A stretch of 64,000 nucleotides of DNA from Paenibacillus antarcticus (GCF_001637225.1 NZ_LVJI01000001.1:1-64000); one strand, 5' to 3'; positions 49,461 through 58,380 are shown, counted from the stretch's first letter. The notes: generated by a model from the letters alone, not told the origin. A program made the numbers and translations.

Positions 49461-49658
49461 CTATTCTACTTTATCTTCTATTCTATAAACGACCAGTATG
49501 GTGCTTCTCTGCCGTTCTGTTCTTGAGTTGCTAGTCTTAACTACAGATTCATAACAGATGTTAATTACTTGATCATCTTTTAATCCTGCTAAAAACTGAT
49601 TAGCCTTATTCTCGGCATAAGAATTATCCGAATCCACAAACTCTTTGACCTGTATCAT
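49461..49658 (-). CDS. Cse60-like sporulation protein
   Basis: 65 aa from the ATG of MIQVKEFVDSDNSYAENKAN (49658) after AAAGGAG. It resembles B. subtilis Cse60, a sigmaE-controlled protein of unknown function. The sequence alternates short helices and a C-terminal strand TILVVYRI. Confidence 0.7.
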   Translation of the reverse strand: MIQVKEFVDSDNSYAENKANQFLAGLKDDQVINICYESVVKTSNSRTERQRSTILVVYRIEDKVE

Positions 49659-49688
49659 CTTCCACTCTCCTTTTAATATCAAACTTGA

Positions 49689-50138
49689 TTACCTGTCAAT
49701 CTCACCGTAATTCATGTATTTAATCTCTGTTATTCTTACTTTAATAGGACCTGAAGGTACGACAAATTCATACAGCTCATCCAATGTAGTCGTTAACAAT
49801 TGCAACCCGATCGGAGATAGAAATGAGATCCAGTTCTTACTTGAATCCGTCAAATGAGGAAAAACAATTGTATATTGCTCCTCATAACCGTCATCCTGAT
49901 ATTGAAGAGTCACTTGACTACCAATAAGAACCCTAGAATTTATAGACTCTGGATTCCCCTCAGCAATAATATTCTCAAGTGATGACGTATACATACAAAG
50001 AACTTGATCCACTTTATTTCGCTCATTAGAATCATCTGATATATAATTCTTCAAGAAAAATTGCCGCTCTTCATCAAAGAATACAAGCTGGTTCACCAAC
50101 TGGGTACTGGAACCTTGAAGGATCGCACTATGGTTCAT
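49689..50138 (-). CDS. GreA/GreB C-terminal-like domain protein
   Basis: 149 aa from an ATG (50138), 9 nt after AGGGGGTG. The C-terminal part (about 68-145) resembles the FKBP-like half of GreA/GreB/Rnk: VLIGSQVTLQYQDD, SFLSPIGLQLL and FVVPSGPIKVRITEIKY. The N-terminal part is a helical stretch without the full Gre coiled-coil acidic tip. Probably an RNA-polymerase-binding protein; target unknown. Confidence 0.65.
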   Translation of the reverse strand: MNHSAILQGSSTQLVNQLVFFDEERQFFLKNYISDDSNERNKVDQVLCMYTSSLENIIAEGNPESINSRVLIGSQVTLQYQDDGYEEQYTIVFPHLTDSSKNWISFLSPIGLQLLTTTLDELYEFVVPSGPIKVRITEIKYMNYGEIDR

Positions 50139-50212
50139 AGTATATTTCACCCCCTGTATGAAACTTCTCCCTTTCTAAACCACGATAATACAAGCCCATA
50201 TTAATCCCTCCA

Positions 50213-50242
50213 TAAAAATATAGACCTCGTGTAAGGAGGCCT
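50213..50242 (-). terminator. Terminator after pstA
   Basis: AAGGCCTCC / GAGGTCT stem followed by ATATTTTTATGG on the minus strand. Another 22-bp inverted repeat TTTACATTT-AATC-AAATGTAAA lies at 50263-50284. Confidence 0.75.
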
Positions 50243-50390
50243 TTATCGTATCTTATCAAATATTTACATTTAATCAAATGTAAAAGAATGTTTCAGCTTT
50301 TCTTAATGTATTAATAATAGTCAAATAGACCGATTCCCCGGTCAATTCAGACCTTAAGGAATCAGCCAATTTGCGAAATCGATAAGCTTA

Positions 50391-51272
50391 CTACATTTTT
50401 AATTTACGGTTGCTTATCCATAATGGAATTCGAAACAGAAGATTAATGAGTAACACAACTAGAACTAACACAGCTGCTGATCGGTCTGCGATCTGCTTCG
50501 CATCTTCTACGATCGCCTCTGATTGTACATACCACAGATGCACTGCAAGCGTCTCTCCAGGCGAGAATAGATTAAAGTCCCACATCTCTCCAGAAGTGCT
50601 TAATCCCGCCGTTAAAAGGATGACCGCCGATTCTCCAAATGCTCTACCTGCTACCAAACAAATACCCGTAACAATCCCCCGCATAGCGATAGGTAGTACG
50701 ACCGTACGAATACATTGGAACTTTGTCATCCCTAGGGCATATGAAGCGTTACGAACATCAACCGGTACAGCTCGAATAGATTCTTCTGTGACACGAGCAA
50801 GCATAGGTAGATTTAGAAAGGCTAGACTGACAGCCCCACCTAATATCGTAAGCCCTACTTGAAAATAAGAGGCAAAGATAGCTAACCCTAACATCCCAAA
50901 TACAATAGAAGGGACAGAGGCTAAGCTCTCAACACATATACGTAACACTTCAGTAAACTTATTCTTGGGTGCATATTCAGCCATGTAGATTCCGGCTCCG
51001 ATTCCTATTGGTATCGAGAGGGCTAATGAAATCCCTAGAATATAGAATGAATTAAATAACACGGGGCCAATCCCACCACCAACATCCATTTCTTCAGGAA
51101 GTTTCGTTAAGAAGCCCCAAGACAAGCTAGGCAATCCCTTGCTTAGAATCGTATAGAGAAGCCAAAATATAAGCATTAGAACTAAGACTCCTAGCGTATA
51201 AAACCCACCCGTTGCAATTTTATTAAGCCTAATGGAACGGGTTATTTTTGGAGTTCTTGTAAAACCACTCAT
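50391..51272 (-). CDS. pstA: Phosphate ABC transporter permease PstA
   Basis: Integral membrane permease of the high-affinity phosphate importer, 293 aa with six hydrophobic segments and a permease loop VRNASYALGMTKFQCIRTVVLP. It overlaps pstC by 4 bp. No pstB follows: the next minus-strand frame is the gre-like gene, after a terminator. Confidence 0.95.
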   Translation of the reverse strand: MSGFTRTPKITRSIRLNKIATGGFYTLGVLVLMLIFWLLYTILSKGLPSLSWGFLTKLPEEMDVGGGIGPVLFNSFYILGISLALSIPIGIGAGIYMAEYAPKNKFTEVLRICVESLASVPSIVFGMLGLAIFASYFQVGLTILGGAVSLAFLNLPMLARVTEESIRAVPVDVRNASYALGMTKFQCIRTVVLPIAMRGIVTGICLVAGRAFGESAVILLTAGLSTSGEMWDFNLFSPGETLAVHLWYVQSEAIVEDAKQIADRSAAVLVLVVLLINLLFRIPLWISNRKLKM

Positions 51273-52219
51273 GTAAGATCCCCTCCCTTTCTACCTAGGA
51301 AGCGTATAAATAAGATAAGAGCAAAGGATATAAGCAGTAACAAGAAGGCCATCATGTGCAATGCATAATTCCAAGGTGAATCAAAATCAACATTTGATAT
51401 TTGCATAACAATATTACTCGTCAACACGGAAGTAGGAGAGAAAAATGATTTAGCTAACTGTGCTGTATTCCCTATTACCATCACAACAGCCATTGTCTCA
51501 CCTATTGCACGTGTCATTCCCATAATTATTGCCGCAACAACACCTCTACCCGCTGCGGGTAGTATCACTTTCATAATAACTTGTATACGCGTAGAACCCA
51601 TAGCATATGCTGCATCACGGTATTTCTTAGGTACCGCTGAAATCGCATCGTCACTAATACGACAAATCGTAGGTAGAATCATGAGCGTTAGAACTAGCGC
51701 TGCTGCAAGCAGACCATCCCCGAGATTCTCACCACTTATTTCACGAAGAAACGGTATGAGCACCGTCAATCCCAAATAACCGTATACAATAGATGGAATA
51801 CCTACTAGAAGATCGAGGACCGGGCGAACTACATTCTTAAACCAAGGTGGAGCAATCTCAGCAATCAAGATAGCCATACCTACAGATATAGGCACTGCGA
51901 TCACGAGTGTAAGAGCTGTCAACGATAATGTATTAATGATAAACAGAGCCGCCCCGAAGCGTCCCTCCTCAGGTGTCCAATCAAATGAAAAGAAGAATTC
52001 AGCAATTGAGACATGTTGAAATGTCAGCAGTGCTGTTTTTCCAATGAAGAAAATAACGAGTCCCAATACAAAACATAGCGCAAATATGCTAAATAGAGCA
52101 TAAAATTTAAACAATTTATTGGAAAAGTGCACCCTCGCATATCTGTTAAACCGATTTGAGTTCCTAGGTTTAGTTAGCATTTCATCTTTAGTCGCGAACG
52201 ATTGTGCAGGCGTACCCAT
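51269..52219 (-). CDS. pstC: Phosphate ABC transporter permease PstC
   Basis: 316 aa from the second ATG (52219), 6 nt after GGGAGG. Six hydrophobic segments; permease loop KKYRDAAYAMGSTRIQVIMKVILP. It partners PstA. A stable hairpin separates it from pstS. Confidence 0.95.
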   Translation of the reverse strand: MGTPAQSFATKDEMLTKPRNSNRFNRYARVHFSNKLFKFYALFSIFALCFVLGLVIFFIGKTALLTFQHVSIAEFFFSFDWTPEEGRFGAALFIINTLSLTALTLVIAVPISVGMAILIAEIAPPWFKNVVRPVLDLLVGIPSIVYGYLGLTVLIPFLREISGENLGDGLLAAALVLTLMILPTICRISDDAISAVPKKYRDAAYAMGSTRIQVIMKVILPAAGRGVVAAIIMGMTRAIGETMAVVMVIGNTAQLAKSFFSPTSVLTSNIVMQISNVDFDSPWNYALHMMAFLLLLISFALILFIRFLGRKGGDLT

Positions 52220-52236
52220 CATATACCTCCCAGAAA

Positions 52237-52269
52237 GCAGCCAGCTCCATTGTTTCTAGAGCTGGCTGC
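52237..52269 (-). other. Hairpin between pstS and pstC
   Basis: GCAGCCAGCTC and GAGCTGGCTGC form a perfect 11-bp stem with an 11-nt loop, followed by TTTC on the minus strand. It could attenuate or process the message so that pstS exceeds pstCA. Confidence 0.65.
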
Positions 52270-52298
52270 ATAATGATCTTTCCTTTTCTTAATGATCC

Positions 52299-53159
52299 TT
52301 ATTTCATTGCAGCAATCGGAATGAATTTCAATTTCTTCAATGAACTTTGTTGGAATTTGGAGCTCTGAACATATTCAATGAAGGCTTTTGTTGCGCCTGT
52401 TGGTTGACCCTTCGTCATATAGTATCCATATGCCCATATTTTGTAGCTACCATTGATGACGTTATCTGTTGATGCAACTACACCATTGAATTTAACAGCC
52501 TTCAAATCACTAGTCACATACACCAAGTCAATATAACCAATAGAGTTCGGTGTAGTAGCAACAGCTGTTTTCATATCACCACTTGATCCAACTTCTTTAT
52601 AGTTCTTTTCTTTCTTTGTGATATCGCCGCCATTTAGTGCCTTAGACTGATAGTTAACACGAGTACCCGATCCGAAAGCGCGGGTGATCACTACGATATC
52701 AGCGTTATCACCGCCAACATCTTTCCAATTCGTAATTTTACCAGAGAAGATACCTTTCAATTGATCCGTTGAAAGATCTGTAACTTTCACATTGTTGTTA
52801 ACGACTGTAGCGAAAGGAATTACCGCTACTTTGTTAGCTACTTGACCTGCAAAAGCTTTAAATCCAGGAACATCCATACTTGCATCCCAGTCACAAGCAC
52901 CAATGTCAGCAATACCTTTTTTCACAGCTTGTGGACCTGTAACTGATCCCTTACCCGAAGCAGCAACTTTTACTTTAGGATTCAATTTTTGGAACTCTTT
53001 TGCAGCTTGAAGAGTCAAAGGCAATAATGCAGTTGAACCATTCACTGTAATCTTTCCACTCAATTGACTTGGAGCAGCTGAAGCTGCACCGACAAGAGCC
53101 GATGACACCAACATAACGGATGTAACTGCAACTAATGATATTTTTTTGAATAATTTCAC
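52299..53159 (-). CDS. pstS: Phosphate-binding protein PstS
   Basis: Extracytoplasmic phosphate receptor. The start is a GTG (53159) after GAGAGGGG, giving 286 aa. The signal peptide is about 1-29 and ends VGAASAAPS; no lipobox cysteine is seen, so anchoring differs from lipoprotein PstS forms. Phosphate-site motifs include NGSTALLPLT and RAFGSGTR. Confidence 0.94.
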   Translation of the reverse strand: MKLFKKISLVAVTSVMLVSSALVGAASAAPSQLSGKITVNGSTALLPLTLQAAKEFQKLNPKVKVAASGKGSVTGPQAVKKGIADIGACDWDASMDVPGFKAFAGQVANKVAVIPFATVVNNNVKVTDLSTDQLKGIFSGKITNWKDVGGDNADIVVITRAFGSGTRVNYQSKALNGGDITKKEKNYKEVGSSGDMKTAVATTPNSIGYIDLVYVTSDLKAVKFNGVVASTDNVINGSYKIWAYGYYMTKGQPTGATKAFIEYVQSSKFQQSSLKKLKFIPIAAMK

Positions 53160-53189
53160 TTTAAAAACCCCTCTCGTTTGAACCATATT

Positions 53190-54659
53190 TTATTGTGTAA
53201 GCTGAATTTGTTGACCATTTGTAATTACAATTACTTTACCGTCAGAGATAACTGCCAACTGTGTACCATCCGGTGAAAGAGCTACTTCGGAAATATCGTT
53301 CTTTGTGCTGAATAGTTCCACTTGTGTTCCGTTTGCATCAACCTTAATCACTTTCATGCTTCCATCTTTAGCAATTCCAACTACAATAATAATTCCGTCA
53401 TAAGATACGTCTTCGAAAGTAACATCAATATTACTAACTAAATCCTGAGACTTCCCATCAGCTGTAACTAGTTTGATTACGTTAGTAGCCGTTGTATTAT
53501 CTGCATCGGCGCTCATATATAGGGTATTACCACCGCTTAGTAATGCTGGATATAACTTATTATCATTGCTATTGGTTAATTGAACGGGCTTAGCATCTTT
53601 TGTAGCGAGATCAAGAGAATAGAGTTGTGCACCTGCACCAGTGTAGTCGATCGTTAACGATTCCTCTGTGCCCTCTTTATCCGTTTTAGCAACACCCGTT
53701 ATATTTACGATATAGACGATCTTTGTTTCATCAGAAGATACACGAACATCAGACTTGTTCTCTACTTTATCTGCTAATACTTGCGTGATTTTGCCTGTGT
53801 CTAAACTTATGTAGGAAATTTTCTCTTGTTTGTCACCTTGAATGAAATATACCTTTTTGTTATCAGCAGACCATCTTAAATCTGTTTTGACTGATGTATC
53901 AGAACCGACGATTTGAACTTGCCCGCTACTTATCGTCAAAATGGATAGTAGATTGTTATCATCAATGAATGCTCCCAACTGCCCATTAGGTGAAACTGTT
54001 ATTGAACCTTCACTTGCAGAAGTAGACAGCAACTCAGATCCATAGGTTGTTTTGTTAAGCTTGTAAAGTTGAGCCGTCTCTCCATCTTCTTTCGTTACTA
54101 CGATATTTCCTGTTGCGTCCCAATGAAGCGTGTCAAATGATCCACTAAGTCTTTTCACCGTTAGGATTCGATTCACCTTATCCGCCTGACCTGTAATCAC
54201 TTCTCCACCGATTGCTTCTACAATCGCACCAAGTTCAACATAAGTTCTTCCGTCTTGTGCGATTGGTGCAGTCTTAAATGTAAGATTCGCACTATTAACT
54301 AAATATTTCAGTGACTGTGGTTGAATGTTAACTGTATGAACAGAATTGGCATCCTTTAATGTAATCGTTCCTTTGGAGAGTGTCGCTGAAACCTTCAATG
54401 CCTTCGCAAGATCATTTACCGCATACAGCGGTGTTTGATTAACTAGAATGGATTTCAAAATAACGTTACTACCATTCACGTTAATTGATGAATCGACAAC
54501 TTTGTATGCTACCGCCTTCTTCACTACTGCTTTATTCACTGCTTTATTCACTGCTTGACTCGTTGGCTTAGCACTTGCTGCACCTGCGGTTCCAGCTGCT
54601 AAAGCGGTTGTAACTAGTGTAGTTGCGACCATAATCGTCATTAATTTACTATTTCTCAA
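53190..54659 (-). CDS. Secreted stalk-domain and beta-propeller protein in the Pho operon
   Basis: 489 aa with a TTG start after AAAAGGGTG. The signal peptide (about 1-30) ends AGAASAKP. A region at about 58-170 resembles the copper-amine-oxidase N-terminal stalk domain (INVNGSNVILKSILVNQTPLYAVNDLAKAL). The rest has PD40/TolB-like repeats such as LRWSADNKKVYFIQG and ALSPDGTQLAVISDGK. It is the first gene after a PhoP box and lies 30 nt upstream of the pstS GTG. Role in phosphate uptake or sensing is inferred, not shown. Confidence 0.75.
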   Translation of the reverse strand: MRNSKLMTIMVATTLVTTALAAGTAGAASAKPTSQAVNKAVNKAVVKKAVAYKVVDSSINVNGSNVILKSILVNQTPLYAVNDLAKALKVSATLSKGTITLKDANSVHTVNIQPQSLKYLVNSANLTFKTAPIAQDGRTYVELGAIVEAIGGEVITGQADKVNRILTVKRLSGSFDTLHWDATGNIVVTKEDGETAQLYKLNKTTYGSELLSTSASEGSITVSPNGQLGAFIDDNNLLSILTISSGQVQIVGSDTSVKTDLRWSADNKKVYFIQGDKQEKISYISLDTGKITQVLADKVENKSDVRVSSDETKIVYIVNITGVAKTDKEGTEESLTIDYTGAGAQLYSLDLATKDAKPVQLTNSNDNKLYPALLSGGNTLYMSADADNTTATNVIKLVTADGKSQDLVSNIDVTFEDVSYDGIIIVVGIAKDGSMKVIKVDANGTQVELFSTKNDISEVALSPDGTQLAVISDGKVIVITNGQQIQLTQ

Positions 54660-54713
54660 TTATATTCACCCTTTTCTTGTCATAAAAGCTATAAGTTCAT
54701 TGTCGTATACAAG

Positions 54714-54752
54714 TGTTAAATCTGAACAACTGGAATGTTATGGTAATGTAAA
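54714..54752 (-). promoter_or_regulatory. PhoP box upstream of the pst locus
   Basis: On the minus strand TTTACA, ATAACA, GTTGTT and TTAACA occur at exact 11-bp steps, matching the PhoP consensus TT(A/C/T)A(C/T)A with 5-nt spacers; the third repeat is poor. Phosphate-starvation induction is expected. Confidence 0.7.
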
Positions 54753-54766
54753 ATTGAGTTTATTTT

Positions 54767-55003
54767 TTAAAATATAGCGATAATTCTTCTCTTAACTTCC
54801 TCTATCAAACGGTTGCGCACCAAAAATATGTATTCATAATCATTTTCATTCGTACTTGTCCTAGATTTGTTGTCTATCGATCTATTCAAGTGAAGTGTTA
54901 TATATAATAGAAGAAACATACAAATAGATAATGCCAGAAGCTTTAAGGTAGCCCAATTAAATACTCCAACATGTTGACACTTGATCCAAAAAAGGAGTAA
55001 CAT
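54767..55003 (-). CDS. Possible small membrane protein
   Basis: 78 codons with one membrane segment (about 20-40) and a charged C-terminus. No convincing ribosome binding site precedes the ATG, and it sits between the PhoP box and a divergent promoter, so it may be chance. Confidence 0.3.
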   Translation of the reverse strand: MLLLFWIKCQHVGVFNWATLKLLALSICMFLLLYITLHLNRSIDNKSRTSTNENDYEYIFLVRNRLIEEVKRRIIAIF

Positions 55004-55040
55004 ACCAACTAAATAAAAATCTTATCGGATAACTTTGAAT

Positions 55041-55077
55041 TATAATGATATACATACAAATAAAGGTTATCTAACCT
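55041..55077 (+). promoter_or_regulatory. -10 and palindromic operator candidate of the M20 gene
   Basis: TATAAT (55041-55046) on the plus strand, followed by AGGTTATCTAACCT (55064-55077), a 14-nt palindrome placed at about the transcription start. Regulator unknown. Confidence 0.4.
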
Positions 55078-55097
55078 AATGAAATGAGGACTATCCC

Positions 55098-56264
55098 ATG
55101 ACAAATGTGACTAATATAAAAGAAGCAACTTCAGAACAAGCCTTATCTCAACACCTAATCGAGGTTCGACGTAATCTTCATATTGAACCTGAATTATCAA
55201 ATGAAGAATACAAAACCACTGCAAAGATCCGTGAATGGCTGACTGAAGCAAACATTCGCATTCTGGATGTTCCACTAGCTACAGGATTAATCGCTGAAAT
55301 TGGTTCAGGTCAAGATCCGATTGTGGCTATTCGGTGCGATATTGATGCCTTACCTATTAAAGAACAGACGAATTTGCCGTTCGCTTCACAGATTGACGGC
55401 AAAATGCATGCTTGCGGTCATGACTTTCACACGGCTGCAATCCTCGGTGCAGCTTATTTATTGAAAGCACGCGAATCCGAATTGACCGGGACCGTACGTG
55501 TTTTGTTTCAGCCTGCTGAAGAAACAGGACATGGTGCAACATCCGTATTAGCCTCGGGCGGTCTAGATAACGTATCGGCCATCTTCGGTTTGCATAATAA
55601 CCCAGACTTACCTGTTGGAACATTTGGAACTCGTACAGGCGCTTTAACAGCTGGCGTTGATCGCTTTGAAATAATGATTCGCGGTATAGGAGCCCATGCT
55701 GCCTACCCTGAGAATGGCGTAGACAGCATCGTGACAGCTGCACAAATTATCCTTTCGTTACAAACCATCGCCAGCCGAATTACAAGTGCCACTGAACCTG
55801 TGATTGTCAGCGTGACGAGAATTAATGGTGGAAACACATGGAACGTCTTACCCGAAGTTGTTGAGTTAGAAGGAACCGTCCGAACCTATAATGAAGAAAT
55901 TCGACGTCTCATTCCAGAAAAAATAAACCAGATTATTAAAGGAACTGCCGCTGCCGCTGGAGCAGAAGCAGAGTTACATTGGTATCCGGGTCCTCCTGCC
56001 ACAGTTAACGATGGGGCTTGGGCCGACTTCACCAAAGAGATTGCAACCCTTGCAGACTATAAGGTACTTGATTTATCCCCCCAAATGGGTGGTGAGGATT
56101 TCTCATTCTACCTTCAGCAAATCCCTGGGGCCTTCGTCAATATTGGTACTAATAGCGCTTATGGATTACATCACCCTCAGTTTGATGTAGATGAAGAAGC
56201 ATTATTACCTACTTCACGCTACTTCGCTCTACTAGCAGAATCCGCTTTAAAGAAGCTTTCGTAG
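55098..56264 (+). CDS. M20-family metallopeptidase / amidohydrolase
   Basis: 388 aa, zinc-dependent hydrolase of N-acyl amino acids or similar. Metal/active motifs are CDIDALPIKEQT, ACGHDFHTAAILGA, PAEETGHGA and GGEDFSFYL. It resembles YxeP/hippurate-hydrolase-type proteins; the substrate cannot be read from sequence. The plus-strand orientation is opposite to its neighbours and it has its own terminator. Confidence 0.9.
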   Translation: MTNVTNIKEATSEQALSQHLIEVRRNLHIEPELSNEEYKTTAKIREWLTEANIRILDVPLATGLIAEIGSGQDPIVAIRCDIDALPIKEQTNLPFASQIDGKMHACGHDFHTAAILGAAYLLKARESELTGTVRVLFQPAEETGHGATSVLASGGLDNVSAIFGLHNNPDLPVGTFGTRTGALTAGVDRFEIMIRGIGAHAAYPENGVDSIVTAAQIILSLQTIASRITSATEPVIVSVTRINGGNTWNVLPEVVELEGTVRTYNEEIRRLIPEKINQIIKGTAAAAGAEAELHWYPGPPATVNDGAWADFTKEIATLADYKVLDLSPQMGGEDFSFYLQQIPGAFVNIGTNSAYGLHHPQFDVDEEALLPTSRYFALLAESALKKLS

Positions 56265-56323
56265 ATAACCTAATTGACTACAGCAGAAGGAAGTATTTCC
56301 TAAAAACAAAATATCTGTGAACG

Positions 56324-56364
56324 GCAAATAAACCCTCTGGACTTGGGGGTTTATTTGCTGTCTT
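56324..56364 (+). terminator. Terminator after the M20 gene
   Basis: GCAAATAAACCC and GGGTTTATTTGC form a stem followed by TGTCTTTC on the plus strand. Confidence 0.85.
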
Positions 56365-56411
56365 TCATTCATCTAAAAAGATTCTTAGTTTCCTTATTCC
56401 GTATTATATTA

Positions 56412-56720
56412 ATGAGTGGGGGGCGTACTCGTTCATTATGGAGAGGGGATCATATTATCATAATTAACGACGAACATTGTATCATTTCTGTTCCGTTCAA
56501 CACGTCAGTAAAAATGTTAATAGGTATGGAACAGCGCAGTTCTGGTGATGTATATATCTTAGGAACACTTATGCCTAAGCTTAATATACTTCAGCAGATC
56601 AGATATATGGCTCAATCGGATGGGACCCGGCCGACTCCTCTCACACCAACGTACGTACCGTATTCGTATACAGCGGTTCTTGGTTATTCACCGGTATTTT
56701 CTTCATTTCGGAAGTTTTGA
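56412..56720 (+). CDS. Hypothetical protein, start uncertain
   Basis: 102 aa if it starts at the ATG at 56412; a longer start at 56343 would lie inside the M20 terminator. No good ribosome binding site. Composition is protein-like (GDHIIIINDEHCIISVPF...), but I do not recognise it. Confidence 0.4.
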   Translation: MSGGRTRSLWRGDHIIIINDEHCIISVPFNTSVKMLIGMEQRSSGDVYILGTLMPKLNILQQIRYMAQSDGTRPTPLTPTYVPYSYTAVLGYSPVFSSFRKF

Positions 56721-56732
56721 ACCTTTATTGCG

Positions 56733-58349
56733 CTAGAGCATTCTCAGAACGTCATCAATTTTTTTGCTATTGGCAAGGAGGTGATCTCGGTTCATCCATG
56801 TCATAAAATCAACTTCGAACGCACGACGATTTCGAACGGCGGGAATTGTTTGCCACATGGGATGATCAATCTGCTGCCTTTCTGAACCTGCTACGTCTTC
56901 ATGCCATTTATCGAACGCGAAGAAAATATAATCCGCATCTAACCCGTTCAACCATTCCCACGTCACACCTTGTCTACCTACTTCATGTGTTAACGCCTGT
57001 ACCATCGGATGGGGAGATATACCTAAATCCTTCCATAAAAACGGCTTCGTATATTTCTGATCGACGCTGATGTAATCTGCTGTAATACGCAGAAAAGCAT
57101 ACGTCTGATTCCTCATTGAGCCAAACAATAATTTTCTCGCCCTGGATAGTTTATCCTCATATTGTTGAATGGCATACTCCGCCTGATCAACCCGTCCCAA
57201 CCGTTCCGCTAATGTTCGTAATGTTGTATACACATCCATATCATCATCTATAATGACATCGGTATACATGAATTGCTTGCATTGCTCATATTGATTCGTA
57301 CGAAGCTCGTAATCACTTCTACGTGCAATAATTAGATCTGGCTCGTACTCTGAAAGTGATTCATAGCTATCTTGTAAAACATTAAATGTCGGAACATGCT
57401 TCAGTCCAAGATATTCTTGCCTCCCCCATCCGGGATGAGACCATTGCACAACAGGAATAACACCTAATGTGATCAATAAATCTTCCATATATAGAGACAC
57501 AACACGCACCGTACTTCGCAGTTGTTTACGATACTGACCTGGAGCCACACCGACCGACTTCTTAAAGCGGCGGTTAAAATAAAATTCATTGTTAAAGCCT
57601 ACATGTTGGGCAATCTCATGAATTCGATCTTCTGTTTTTAAGAGTAGCTGCTTCGCATGGTCGATCCGTAGTTTATTTACAAAACTAAGTGGAATTTGAC
57701 CTGTAAGCTCCTTGAACATTTGCGAGTATTGCCATGGGAACACATTTACATCCGCAGCCAACTGCGCCACTGTCACTTGCACAGCATAGTTATTACTTAA
57801 ATAATCGATTGAGCTTTTCACAGCACTCTTCAAATCCCGTACAGGGGACATGCTACTATTTTGCTGTAGCATATAGCGAAGGAATTCCCCAAACCGCACA
57901 TGATTGAGATACCGCATGAATTCTTCTTTATCTTGACTATGTAAGTAGATCTCCTCCAGCAAATCAATGCACCGTGCGAACGGTACGTGGTTCCAGATAC
58001 CCTTATATGGAAACATAGCAGGCTGTTGTTTATACTTATGCTCCGAGGTATTCAAATCTGGAATCCGAATCGCTTTAAACGTAATAACGTAGAATGAGAT
58101 ACTGTTTTTATATGTATGGATATGAATGACTTGATCTGGTTCCACAATAGCCAGACTTGCTTTGACAATTTCCTGAGTACCATGCCCAATATCTATTTCT
58201 GCTATGCCATCCGCAACAGCAAACAGCATATACTCCTCAGCCCCAATAAATTCCTCACTACTCATTTCGTCCAATTGGAGATACCGGATGCCTGTCATCA
58301 TATAAATGATGGACGGGCAGCAGGAAGATACAACCTCGCTACTCATCAT
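56733..58349 (-). CDS. AraC-family regulator with siderophore-binding-like domain (Btr type)
   Basis: 538 aa from an ATG (58349) after AAAGGAGGAGG; the next codon is also ATG. An N-terminal cupin-like part (about 1-150), an AraC HTH pair (about 180-280; VTVAQLAADVNVFPWQYSQMF, RFKKSVGVAPGQYRKQL) and a C-terminal FecB/FhuD-like receptor domain (about 285-535) are seen. B. subtilis Btr has this arrangement and activates siderophore uptake genes. A Fur box lies directly upstream. Confidence 0.85.
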   Translation of the reverse strand: MMSSEVVSSCCPSIIYMMTGIRYLQLDEMSSEEFIGAEEYMLFAVADGIAEIDIGHGTQEIVKASLAIVEPDQVIHIHTYKNSISFYVITFKAIRIPDLNTSEHKYKQQPAMFPYKGIWNHVPFARCIDLLEEIYLHSQDKEEFMRYLNHVRFGEFLRYMLQQNSSMSPVRDLKSAVKSSIDYLSNNYAVQVTVAQLAADVNVFPWQYSQMFKELTGQIPLSFVNKLRIDHAKQLLLKTEDRIHEIAQHVGFNNEFYFNRRFKKSVGVAPGQYRKQLRSTVRVVSLYMEDLLITLGVIPVVQWSHPGWGRQEYLGLKHVPTFNVLQDSYESLSEYEPDLIIARRSDYELRTNQYEQCKQFMYTDVIIDDDMDVYTTLRTLAERLGRVDQAEYAIQQYEDKLSRARKLLFGSMRNQTYAFLRITADYISVDQKYTKPFLWKDLGISPHPMVQALTHEVGRQGVTWEWLNGLDADYIFFAFDKWHEDVAGSERQQIDHPMWQTIPAVRNRRAFEVDFMTWMNRDHLLANSKKIDDVLRML

Positions 58350-58361
58350 GCCTCCTCCTTT

Positions 58362-58380
58362 GATAATGAGAATCATTATT
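58362..58380 (-). promoter_or_regulatory. Fur box of the AraC-type regulator
   Basis: GATAATGAGAATCATTATT differs from the GATAATGATAATCATTATC consensus at few positions and lies 12 nt upstream of the start codon. Confidence 0.8.

Noticed and set aside
56343..56411. Longer start of the 102-aa hypothetical protein
   Set aside because: The extra codons lie inside the M20 terminator hairpin.
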